NCBI GenBank assembly: GCA_001803565.1
Contig: MHDQ01000063.1
Span: 1 to 5,855, forward strand
Direction of reading: 5' to 3'
Source: Nitrospinae bacterium RIFCSPLOWO2_12_FULL_45_22
GTDB lineage: Bacteria; 2-12-FULL-45-22
Length of the DNA: 5,855 bases
In this document: positions 1 to 5,855 of the stretch, one piece after another
How positions within the stretch are numbered: position 1 is the stretch's first letter
How the letters are laid out: every line of letters starts with the position of its first letter
Notes under the pieces: generated by a model
Seen by the model: only the letters and a program-made list of their open reading frames with translations
What the model was told of the DNA's origin: nothing
Database searches by the model: none
Translations under genes and position numbers: made by a program

Positions 1-129
1 CAGGTTAAGTCACCACGAGGACCTGGTGGTGGTGGTGGTGGTGGTGGATTTGGCGGCCGTTCATCACGTGGAGGAGGTAGTGGTGGTGGCGCCGGCAGTA
101 AAGGCAGACCCCCAAGAAGGAACTTTTAG
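1..129 (+). CDS. Gly/Arg-rich C-terminal tail of a putative RNA-binding protein (5' partial)
   Basis: Frame 1 is open from the window edge to a TAG at 127-129 and gives 42 residues. The tail begins QVKSPRGP, continues with a run of eight glycines, then FGGRSSRGGGSGGG, and ends KGRPPRRNF. It is low-complexity, glycine-rich and basic, with FGGR and SRGGG elements resembling RGG boxes. Such tails are known at the C-terminus of bacterial RRM-type RNA-binding proteins, some DEAD-box RNA helicases and a few cold-induced proteins, where they add non-specific RNA affinity. The defining domain lies upstream of the window, so I cannot choose between these; an RRM protein is my slight preference. A strong hairpin terminator begins 36 bases after the stop, which supports this being a real gene end. 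Seven consecutive GGT codons at 25-45 make the tract prone to length change. Confidence 0.7.
   Translation, partial: QVKSPRGPGGGGGGGGFGGRSSRGGGSGGGAGSKGRPPRRNF
25..45 (+). repeat. (GGT)7 trinucleotide microsatellite inside the Gly-rich tail
   Basis: Seven perfect GGT units are followed by one GGA, together coding eight glycines in a row. The repeat is in frame, so gain or loss of a unit changes only the number of glycines. The opposite strand reads as an apparent polyhistidine run, which is only its antisense shadow. Confidence 0.9.
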
Positions 130-138
130 GCCTATCCA

Positions 139-171
139 CACAAAAATAAAGGCCCACAAAAATAAAGGCCC
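139..171. repeat. 16-bp tandem duplication (two copies) next to the terminator
   Basis: CACAAAAATAAAGGCC occurs at 139-154 and again at 155-170 without mismatch, and the match runs one base further to 171. The second copy supplies the outer part of the left arm of the terminator hairpin, so the duplication repeats the A-rich flank of that terminator. Read on the minus strand, it gives two successive T-rich tracts (TTTATTTTTG) after the hairpin. Confidence 0.9.
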
Positions 172-202
172 GCAGGATAAATCCTGCGGGCCTTATTTTT
201 TT
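158..202. terminator. Bidirectional Rho-independent terminator between convergent genes
   Basis: The left arm at 165-178 (AAGGCCCGCAGGAT) pairs perfectly with 181-194 (ATCCTGCGGGCCTT) as a GC-rich 14-bp stem with a two-base AA gap, which would open to a slightly larger loop. On the plus strand the stem is followed by A195 and seven T residues at 196-202. On the minus strand it is followed by the complement of AAAAATAA (158-165). It therefore fits termination of the Gly-rich gene from the left and of the lipoprotein gene, and possibly read-through from addA, from the right. Confidence 0.93.
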
Positions 203-216
203 AAAATACATCAATA

Positions 217-396
217 TTACTTGTGTTCCCCTGCTGGTGCCTGTTCTGCAGGAGCTGCCGGTGCCTGTTCTGCAGGGGCTGCTGGCGCTTGCTCTACTGG
301 TGGAGGCGGTGCCGGTTGTTCTTTCTTCTGGCAAGCAGTAAAACCGATCATCCCTACCATGGCCAGGGTTAATAGCATTAATAATCCCTTTTTCAT
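217..396 (-). CDS. Small Pro/Ala-rich lipoprotein, 59 residues, unknown function
   Basis: The frame begins with MKK and a hydrophobic stretch (GLLMLLTLAMVGMIGF, residues 4-19). A lipobox-like FTAC follows, with the lipidated cysteine at residue 22, so this is a type II signal peptide. The mature part is only 38 residues: QKKEQP, a PAPPPP segment, two EQAPAAPA units and a third degenerate copy before the GEHK end. It is likely disordered and anchored in a membrane. Residue +2 is Gln rather than Asp, which in a Gram-negative host would favour outer-membrane sorting (inference). I chose the ATG at 394-396 because GGGGGTGA sits eight bases upstream. An in-frame ATG at 436-438 would add a charged 14-residue leader and has poorly spaced Shine-Dalgarno sequence. 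I recognise no family. The gene is the last minus-strand gene before the shared terminator. Confidence 0.75.
   Translation of the reverse strand: MKKGLLMLLTLAMVGMIGFTACQKKEQPAPPPPVEQAPAAPAEQAPAAPAEQAPAGEHK
233..304 (-). repeat. 24-bp tandem repeats (about three units) in the lipoprotein gene
   Basis: Units lie at 233-256, 257-280 and 281-304. The first two differ at only two positions; the third is more diverged. In the protein they give the EQAPAAPA octapeptide periodicity. Because 24 is a multiple of three, unit loss or gain keeps the frame and changes only spacer length. Confidence 0.88.
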
Positions 397-536
397 CTGT
401 TCATTCACCCCCTTTCTTTGTTTAAATTTCTTTTTCATTTCCTTATTATTGAATAATATCTTTGTATATTCAGATTACATTATTTCGTTGTTAACGATGG
501 GATCACACTATTAATGATTTCCACGAGACACACAAA
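397..536. other. AT-rich intergenic stretch with no certain gene
   Basis: This stretch separates the lipoprotein start from the end of the small open frame after addA. Apart from the ribosome binding site at 405-412 it holds only minor symmetry: ATTATT-G-AATAAT at 445-457 and a five-base hairpin TCGTT-GTT-AACGA at 485-497. Neither has a T-run, so neither looks like a terminator, and either could be chance in AT-rich DNA. I found no convincing addA terminator here, so read-through into the lipoprotein gene is possible. Confidence 0.5.
405..412 (-). promoter_or_regulatory. Strong ribosome binding site that decides the lipoprotein start
   Basis: The minus strand reads AAAGGGGGTGAATGAACAG and then ATG. 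The GGGGGTGA core is eight bases from the ATG at 394-396, ideal spacing. It lies inside the longer reading frame that starts at 438, which argues for the shorter protein. An in-frame GTG (406-408) and an out-of-frame ATG (402-404) overlap or crowd this site and are unlikely starts. Confidence 0.8.
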
Positions 537-656
537 TTATATGTGCTTACTTTGGCAAGTTCCATGTGTGGGAAACATAACATCTTCATCTTCGTATTCA
601 AAATACCAGTGCAATATTAAACATGAAATAAAAACTAATGTCAAGACAAATAACAT
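537..656 (-). CDS. Possible small membrane peptide, 39 residues, directly after addA
   Basis: The ATG at 654-656 follows the addA stop with no gap (TGA-ATG) and opens a frame that runs to a TAA at 537-539. The product starts MLFVLTLVFISCLIL, a hydrophobic stretch long enough for a short membrane segment or signal-like anchor. An acidic aromatic patch (WYFEYEDED) follows, then a short polar tail with one cysteine. The position suggests reinitiation by ribosomes leaving addA. Against it: there is no well-spaced Shine-Dalgarno sequence (a GGAAAG lies about 20 bases upstream), the region is AT-rich so a chance frame of this length is not rare, a candidate promoter overlaps it, and I recognise no family. 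It may equally be plain intergenic DNA. Confidence 0.25.
   Translation of the reverse strand: MLFVLTLVFISCLILHWYFEYEDEDVMFPTHGTCQSKHI
616..644 (-). promoter_or_regulatory. Possible sigma-70-type promoter for the lipoprotein gene
   Basis: On the minus strand a perfect TTGACA (639-644) is followed after 17 bases by TTTAAT (616-621), which matches the -10 consensus at five of six positions but lacks the important second A. An alternative -10, TAATAT at 614-619, has a 19-base spacer. Transcription would start near 608-610 and give a leader of about 210 bases before the lipoprotein gene. No better promoter was seen between here and 415. The -35 falls inside the 39-codon open frame described separately, so the two readings compete, although they do not exclude each other. 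Confidence 0.4.
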
Positions 657-3600
657 TCAAATAACATTTACACTCTTTCCATGTCGCAGGAATATGAGTT
701 TAAATCCTTTAACATCAGCACTAATACACCTTTTTACAGCCTCCGTGTAAATCTTTCCCGATATAGTATATTCTTTAATCTTATCTGCTATTTCATGTTC
801 AGAAACCCTGTCTGTCTTGTAGTCTGCGGCGTATATATTGCCGCCATGCTTATAGACAACATCAATGACGCCTTCCATAACCTGCCCATCCCAGGGTATT
901 GTAAACGGAATCTCTCTTCCTGAAATCTCTGCTCCCTTTAACTCCTGCCAGGCGGATGACCCTGAGAATGTTTCAAACATTATTTCAAGTTCAGATATAA
1001 TATCTGACGAGGGGGGAAACGGCATAAACTTGCTGCAGGCATCTTCAACCGCTGCCTTAAACAGCGATGTGTCTTTCTCAAAGTCCCAGTGCTCGAGAAT
1101 ATAATGTGCAATGTTACCTATAATCAGGGACCGTTCTCCTGATAAGATTTCAGAAACTTCAGACTTCCCCTTTTTCTTAGGAGTACCGGCAGCCGTCTTT
1201 TCAAGCCATGATGGTGTTATAAAAAGACGTTTATCTTTCATCGTCCTGAAATCTTTGTCTCTTCTATCCCATAGATCCGAAAGTTCTTCTATTTTCTCTG
1301 TAGTGGTTATATCTCCGTTCATCCTGATCTCTTTTTTAGAAATTCCGGGAACAGTGCATAATGTATAGTCAATCACGTTCTGTTTAATTATTCCTTCATC
1401 TATCCTGATTTCATTAACCGAACTGTCTCCTGCTGAAACTCCGGCTGAATCCCTGATCATTGAAAGAAAACTTCCCCTGTAAATCCTTTTACCCAGGATG
1501 CCGGACAATACAAGGCATTCTCTGGCCCTGGTCATTGCAACATACAGAAGCCTCTTTTGCTCCTCCTCCTGTCTCGTCTTTTCCTTATCCTGAAGCATAA
1601 TGGCAGCATTATTCCCATAGTCTGCTATCCTTATGCCTATTACACCACCTGACCAATCATACATGACACTTGCGGCATCCCTTCCCCTGTTCGGGGTACC
1701 ATGGATGCCGCCCACAACAACCACAGGGAATTCAAGTCCCTTGGCCCTGTGAATGCTCAATATCCTCACCGCATCAATCCCCTCTTCGGAAAGAAGGCTC
1801 TCCCCTTCTTCCTCCCTGACGGCAATCTTCTTTTCCAACAATGCCGTAAATCCTTTAAGTGTCAGATTTGATTTATCACTCATCGTCTCTGCAATCTTAT
1901 ATATCTTGCGCAGGTTGGCTACAGACTGTTCGCCGTTATATGAAGAAGCAGCAAGCTCAAGGACGGGCGAATTGTCAAATATATAATGGATAGCCTCCGG
2001 AACAGGTATTAATGAAACATTATCAGCAAGGACCTTAAGAAGGGTGAATAATGCCGGTTTCTCCCCTTCAACACGATAGTCAGGCAATGATAACCTGCTT
2101 AACTCATAAAGTTCCCTGTCTGACATACCGCCTAAGGGAGAACGCAGCACACCCGCTAAGGCAATTTTGTCCCATGGATTATCCAGTACCCTGAGCAGGT
2201 TCACAAAATCTATCACCTCCTGAGTACCGTAGAAATGCCGGTCACCCTCAACTATATAAGGTATTTGAAGGCGTCTCAGTACATCAAGATACTCATGCAC
2301 TTGAGTAAGCTTAGGGAGCAATATGGCAATATGCCGCGGCGAAACAGGCGCCTCATTACCATCTGAATCTGATATGACCTCTTTTCCGATCATCTCTTCC
2401 TTAAGAAATTTCCCTATTGCTATGGCCTCCCGTTCTACAGCCTCTGTTGAATCATTCTCATCCTCATGACGGGTATCCACTAATCTTAGTTCTACCCTTT
2501 GAACAGGTTTCAAAGCTTCATGCCCCGGACAGGCGATTATATCAACATATTCAGGCTGGAGATGATCCCGTGCCCTTATAATCCGCCTGCACATGGAGTT
2601 AACCACATTAATTATCCCATTATTACTTCTGAAATTGGTGGAAAGATTTGCTATAACTCCGCCCTGCTCTACTATCATGTCAACTACCTTATGATATGCC
2701 TCAATATCAGCCCCGCGGAATGCATAAATTGATTGCTTGGGATCTCCAACTATGAATATCTTACCAGGCGTAAGCTTTATCCCGCGCCAATCTGTTTCAT
2801 GTTTTCCCTCTATCTCAGCAAGATACAGGATTATCTCATACTGCAATGGGTCTGTATCCTGAAATTCATCAACAAGAATAGACTTAAAATGATTTTTCAG
2901 ATAGTTGCGTATATTCAGTTTATTTTTAAGGAGATTACAACAGAAGGACAGAAGGCCATCAAATGATGTATTTCCTGAAATAACAAACTTTCTTCTGAAT
3001 GAGGAAGCAAAAGGGAGAATGAGTTCAATCAACTTCTGTATAAATGAATCATCGGCAGTGGAAAGGCCCTGTGCAATTGATACGATCCGTACCGCTTCAT
3101 TATAATCGTTTTCAAGCCAGTCCCTGGGGCTTTTTGTTGGAATATTATCATTGAAGTAAGACACATGGATACCCGCAGACAAGTCATTTAATACATCTAT
3201 TGTTTTTCGAAGAAGGTCGTGCATCTTAACCTTCCTGACACCCTCATACTGATCTAACAGCGCTTGTGCCTTATTCCTCTCCTGCCCTAACCAGCTCAGT
3301 AATTTACTGTTTAACAGCTCCCGGCTTATCTCATTTTTTAAGGATGAAACCGGTATAGTTTCTCTGCACAAATCTTTCGCAAGTATCTCTACCTTGTCCA
3401 GAGAGACTTTCCTGAGTATATCTTTCCATGTTTCTCCATGAGGAGGATTGGAAGATAACTCCATGTCAAGCCACTCCTCCCATTCACGTTCAAAATGTTC
3501 ATCAAACAGTGAACCATCATCTTCCTCAAAATCTGGGTCAAGCCCGGCCTCCAATGGATACAGCCGGAGAATATGTCCGGCAAAACCATGAATAGTACCT

Positions 3601-3986
3601 ATCTGCGCCTTTTCCATGTTATTGATTGCATTTGAAGCCCTTTCTGCAATCTGATTCAAGCTCAGGTTGTATCTGTGCATGATGTCACAAAGCAATTTGT
3701 CCTCATAGGAGGTCTTTTCATCTGAAAATCCCTTTGTAACCCTGTCAATAAAATATTGCAGCCTCCCCCTCAGCCGTATCTTCATCTCATTTGCAGCCTT
3801 CTTTGTAAATGTGATGGCTATGATGTCAGTAATCCTGAGAGGTTCAGGTTCACGCATTAATAGATGCGTTATACGGTCCACAAGCAGGGTGGTCTTACCG
3901 GTACCAGCCCCGGCTGTTACTACCACATTTTTGTCAAAGGTCGTAACGGCAAGCAGTCTGTCTTTATTGTCTTGTAGTTCTTTCAC
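657..3986 (-). CDS. addA: AddA-type ATP-dependent helicase/nuclease subunit
   Basis: This is the motor of the AddAB enzyme, which unwinds and degrades double-strand DNA ends in the cytoplasm and prepares 3' single strands for RecA. All SF1A helicase motifs are visible in the 1109 residues: Walker A AGAGTGKT (25-32), motif Ia AITFTKKAANEMK (57-69), IGTIHGFAGHILR (129-141), motif II LVDEFQDTDPLQ (371-382; D373/E374), motif III VGDPKQSIYAFRGAD (413-427), motif IV LSTNFRS (448-454), motif V ILSIHRAKGLEFP (742-754) and motif VI LLYVAMTRAR (813-822). A RecB-family PD-(D/E)XK nuclease ends the protein: H961, E1038, D1042 and D1055-Y-K1057. The usual Gln of the following QxxxY motif is Ser1076, with Tyr1080 kept. 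Length is slightly below the roughly 1200 residues of Bacillus AddA. The start is a GTG overlapping the addB stop, with TAGGGA upstream inside addB. No frameshift or truncation is seen. Confidence 0.94.
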   Translation of the reverse strand: MKELQDNKDRLLAVTTFDKNVVVTAGAGTGKTTLLVDRITHLLMREPEPLRITDIIAITFTKKAANEMKIRLRGRLQYFIDRVTKGFSDEKTSYEDKLLCDIMHRYNLSLNQIAERASNAINNMEKAQIGTIHGFAGHILRLYPLEAGLDPDFEEDDGSLFDEHFEREWEEWLDMELSSNPPHGETWKDILRKVSLDKVEILAKDLCRETIPVSSLKNEISRELLNSKLLSWLGQERNKAQALLDQYEGVRKVKMHDLLRKTIDVLNDLSAGIHVSYFNDNIPTKSPRDWLENDYNEAVRIVSIAQGLSTADDSFIQKLIELILPFASSFRRKFVISGNTSFDGLLSFCCNLLKNKLNIRNYLKNHFKSILVDEFQDTDPLQYEIILYLAEIEGKHETDWRGIKLTPGKIFIVGDPKQSIYAFRGADIEAYHKVVDMIVEQGGVIANLSTNFRSNNGIINVVNSMCRRIIRARDHLQPEYVDIIACPGHEALKPVQRVELRLVDTRHEDENDSTEAVEREAIAIGKFLKEEMIGKEVISDSDGNEAPVSPRHIAILLPKLTQVHEYLDVLRRLQIPYIVEGDRHFYGTQEVIDFVNLLRVLDNPWDKIALAGVLRSPLGGMSDRELYELSRLSLPDYRVEGEKPALFTLLKVLADNVSLIPVPEAIHYIFDNSPVLELAASSYNGEQSVANLRKIYKIAETMSDKSNLTLKGFTALLEKKIAVREEEGESLLSEEGIDAVRILSIHRAKGLEFPVVVVGGIHGTPNRGRDAASVMYDWSGGVIGIRIADYGNNAAIMLQDKEKTRQEEEQKRLLYVAMTRARECLVLSGILGKRIYRGSFLSMIRDSAGVSAGDSSVNEIRIDEGIIKQNVIDYTLCTVPGISKKEIRMNGDITTTEKIEELSDLWDRRDKDFRTMKDKRLFITPSWLEKTAAGTPKKKGKSEVSEILSGERSLIIGNIAHYILEHWDFEKDTSLFKAAVEDACSKFMPFPPSSDIISELEIMFETFSGSSAWQELKGAEISGREIPFTIPWDGQVMEGVIDVVYKHGGNIYAADYKTDRVSEHEIADKIKEYTISGKIYTEAVKRCISADVKGFKLIFLRHGKSVNVI
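3983..3986 (-). promoter_or_regulatory. Four-base addB/addA overlap (GTGA), translational coupling
   Basis: The minus strand reads GTGA: GTG is the addA start and TGA the addB stop. A GGGA seven bases before the GTG, within the last addB codons, could act as a weak ribosome binding site. This arrangement usually keeps two subunits in step by termination-reinitiation, which fits a heterodimeric enzyme. Confidence 0.85.
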
Positions 3987-5855
3987 TCGAAAATCCCTAT
4001 TTTTTTCTTTCTCAGGTCTCTGTATGCTTTAGTAATCTTATCATCCTTCTTTGCCCGCAATCTCGTTGGAAAATGGTTCTTCCTGCATATTGTTGAATAG
4101 TCACAACTCTTGCAATAATTACCCGGCAGAATAAAAAAGAGGCCGTCTCTTATACCTTCCAGCAATAGCTTGATTGTGCTTTTTATATATTCACCAAGAC
4201 CTGATTGCCAGCAATCACCCGGAAAGTCCCTCGATCTATCTTCAACCTTCTCATCATTCGAGTTAGGCCAGTTAGGCGCTAAATAATAGAACCTCACATC
4301 CTCGCATAAGGGATTCTCTATACCCTCTTTATCCTTCAGATACTCCGCTGCCATTAAAATATACATGGGGGGCTGGAGTATCTGCCCTCTGACAGCCGCA
4401 GTTATAATATCTTTGTCCTCAGACCTGGCAGAAGCGCCCATCTTGAACTTGTAATCTATAATCCTGAACCGGTCATGATCTTTCTTTATATCCATCCTGT
4501 CAAGGTAACCGTGAATAGGTATGTCGTTAATACTATCCCCATGAAAAGTCACAGTTAAGTGACCTTTGACGCCGGCCTCAAAGATATGGGGTTGGAATCC
4601 GGAAACAGACAACTCCTGAAGATCCTTATCAATTAGATCCTTCAGGAGCGACAAGAACCTTTCCTGCTCTATCTCCCAAATTACAGGATACCCCACACTA
4701 TAATTTTGCTCAAATTCAGCAAATTCAGCGGATGCTGCATCTTTAAGACTTACTGCGACATGAAAGTCCCTGGCCATGCTATATCCTGAATAAAACCTTT
4801 TCAATATACTATGACAGATGTTCCCTGCATCAACAGGGTGTATCTCAAAAATAGTCTCCGGCCTTTCTATTTTATTAAGGCCAAGCAGATGGCGGGCAAA
4901 ATATGAAAAGGGACATCGGGCAAACATCTCAAGAGAAGTAGGAGAAATACCCCGTTCCATAGAATGACTCCAGTACTCTTCTGCCGGTCCTGTTATCCCG
5001 TCAAACTCAGTAAGTCCTGACTTCATCTTTTCATGTTGTGCAATGCTTTTAGTTCCATGATAATACAACTTAGAGTTCAAGTTAAACTTTAGCATTATAC
5101 CGGTAGGATCTGTGTCCTCAAGGATAAGTCTTGTAGATAACTCATGAGGGGTAAGGAAGGAGTAATCATACAACTCAGCTATTGTAAATTTATCGCTAAG
5201 CCTTCTTGGTATCCTATACTCTTTCACAGGATACGCCATTTTAACTTCAGATATGTACCACGAAGGGATCTTCGTCTCACCTGAGTCATCCGTCCTCTGG
5301 TAAGAGATATATAACCTTTCTTTTGCAGAGTTAATGAGCAGGTAAAACAAGAGTTTTTCCTCTTCAAAGCCGCTAAGCTTCTCTGTAATCTTATAACCCA
5401 GGACACGCTCCATCACCTGCCGTACAGAATCTCTGAGCAAAGGATCCTCCCTGATGTTTCTCGGAAAGGTCTTTTCATTCATGCCGATAACGAATAAAAC
5501 CCGGAACGGTATGGCACGGGCAGCCATTGCATCAAGAACCTGAACTCCTGCGATATCTTTATCACAAACCTTATACTCCATGTTCTCCAAACTTCGACTG
5601 AATGTACTGATAAATTCAGACAGTGTAACTTCAGCGCTGACCAACTCAAGACTCCGCAGGGATGAAAGCGCCTCTATTACAGAGCCTGCCGCATTAAAAT
5701 AATCCCTATCAGAACCTTCTGCTTCAGGATACTCCGTACCTGAACTATCGATATCAATATATTTCCTGATTAAGACCGTAAAACTCCCCGCATAACCGCT
5801 CCAGGAGCCTTTAGGAGGAAGAGAACTGAAATCTTCAATCAGAGAGGTTACAAGA
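3983..5855 (-). CDS. addB: AddB-type nuclease subunit with iron-sulfur staple (5' partial)
   Basis: The frame stays open through the window edge, so the N-terminus (some hundreds of residues, including any Walker A) is missing; 623 residues remain. Numbering is from the edge. Residues about 100-190 match the degenerate C-terminal helicase part of AddB: VLFVIGMNEKTFP (119-131) and EEEKLLFYLLINSAKERLYI (164-183), where the normal motif VI TRAR is NSAK. The nuclease domain starts at SPTSLEMFARCPFSYF (304-319). Its active site comprises H348, D452 in GYLDRMD, D467-Y-K469, and a Gln/Tyr motif at 491-498 (RGQILQPPMY is 489-498). Four cysteines, C314 and then C581-x2-C584-x5-C590, match the 4Fe-4S staple of AddB that holds the domain closed. 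In AddAB the AddB nuclease cuts one of the two strands and the AddB helicase fold recognises Chi. A TTG at 5642-5644 is not the start. Confidence 0.92.
   Translation of the reverse strand, partial: LVTSLIEDFSSLPPKGSWSGYAGSFTVLIRKYIDIDSSGTEYPEAEGSDRDYFNAAGSVIEALSSLRSLELVSAEVTLSEFISTFSRSLENMEYKVCDKDIAGVQVLDAMAARAIPFRVLFVIGMNEKTFPRNIREDPLLRDSVRQVMERVLGYKITEKLSGFEEEKLLFYLLINSAKERLYISYQRTDDSGETKIPSWYISEVKMAYPVKEYRIPRRLSDKFTIAELYDYSFLTPHELSTRLILEDTDPTGIMLKFNLNSKLYYHGTKSIAQHEKMKSGLTEFDGITGPAEEYWSHSMERGISPTSLEMFARCPFSYFARHLLGLNKIERPETIFEIHPVDAGNICHSILKRFYSGYSMARDFHVAVSLKDAASAEFAEFEQNYSVGYPVIWEIEQERFLSLLKDLIDKDLQELSVSGFQPHIFEAGVKGHLTVTFHGDSINDIPIHGYLDRMDIKKDHDRFRIIDYKFKMGASARSEDKDIITAAVRGQILQPPMYILMAAEYLKDKEGIENPLCEDVRFYYLAPNWPNSNDEKVEDRSRDFPGDCWQSGLGEYIKSTIKLLLEGIRDGLFFILPGNYCKSCDYSTICRKNHFPTRLRAKKDDKITKAYRDLRKKKIGIFE

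Noticed and set aside
5-334. Minus-strand open frame with a polyhistidine end and low-complexity Ser/Thr/Arg start
   Set aside because: It is antisense to the GGT repeat and Gly-rich tail, crosses the terminator and overlaps the lipoprotein gene in another frame.
397-438. Longer N-terminus of the lipoprotein from the ATG at 436-438
   Set aside because: It would place 14 charged residues before the signal peptide and swallow the ideal ribosome binding site at 405-412; its own AAGGA is too close to the ATG.
485-497. Hairpin TCGTT-GTT-AACGA as a terminator for addA
   Set aside because: The stem is only five base pairs and has no T-run on either strand.
26-514. Plus-strand open frame starting with a polyvaline run
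   Set aside because: It is the +2 frame shadow of the GGT repeat, runs through the terminator hairpin and then antisense to the lipoprotein repeats; its composition is not protein-like.
529-588. CACACA and TGTGTG inverted elements after addA
   Set aside because: The arms are short and far apart, with weak pairing and no T-run; likely chance.
3389-3589. Minus-strand 66-residue frame inside addA
   Set aside because: It lies wholly within addA in another frame, with no ribosome binding site or recognisable domain.
5642-5644. TTG as the start of the AddB protein
   Set aside because: The frame stays open to the window edge with AddB-like residues upstream, so the gene continues beyond 5855 and this TTG is an internal Leu.
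657-5855. Reading the two large genes as a defence system rather than repair
   Set aside because: Both proteins carry the standard AddA and AddB domain order, overlap as a repair operon does, and have no adjacent defence-type gene; AddAB is the simplest explanation.

Overview
This window looks like a piece of a bacterial chromosome of moderate GC content (judged by eye). It is dominated by an addB-addA recombination-repair operon on the minus strand. The species cannot be fixed from sequence alone. The lipoprotein with a lipobox, the bacterial-type Gly/Arg-rich protein tail and the AddAB-type (not RecBCD-type) nuclease-helicase would fit many phyla. A Nitrospirota or delta-proteobacterial-like genome is only a guess.

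Layout from left to right. Bases 1-129 (+) hold the last 42 codons of a protein ending in a Gly/Arg-rich, RGG-like tail, probably an RNA-binding protein. Bases 139-202 hold a duplicated A-rich segment running into a strong 14-bp hairpin with a T-run on one side and A-rich tracts on the other. This is a bidirectional terminator between two convergent genes. Bases 217-396 (-) encode a 59-residue lipoprotein whose mature part is built from Pro/Ala/Glu/Gln repeats. Bases 397-656 contain no certain gene. They do contain the lipoprotein ribosome binding site, a possible sigma-70-type promoter and a 39-codon open frame starting directly after the addA stop. Bases 657-3986 (-) are a full-length AddA-type helicase-nuclease. 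Bases 3983-5855 (-) are the C-terminal 623 residues of its AddB partner, cut by the window edge.

The two large genes overlap by four bases (GTGA) and are surely translated together as one complex. AddA supplies the active SF1A motor and one PD-(D/E)XK nuclease. AddB supplies a degenerate helicase fold, a second PD-(D/E)XK nuclease and a four-cysteine iron-sulfur staple. Together they would resect double-strand DNA ends to load RecA.

I found no sign of a mobile element, CRISPR array, tRNA or rRNA, and no clear new system. The points most worth a second look are the small open frame abutting addA, the missing Gln in the AddA nuclease QxxxY motif, the degenerate motif VI in AddB, and short repeats in the first 310 bases.
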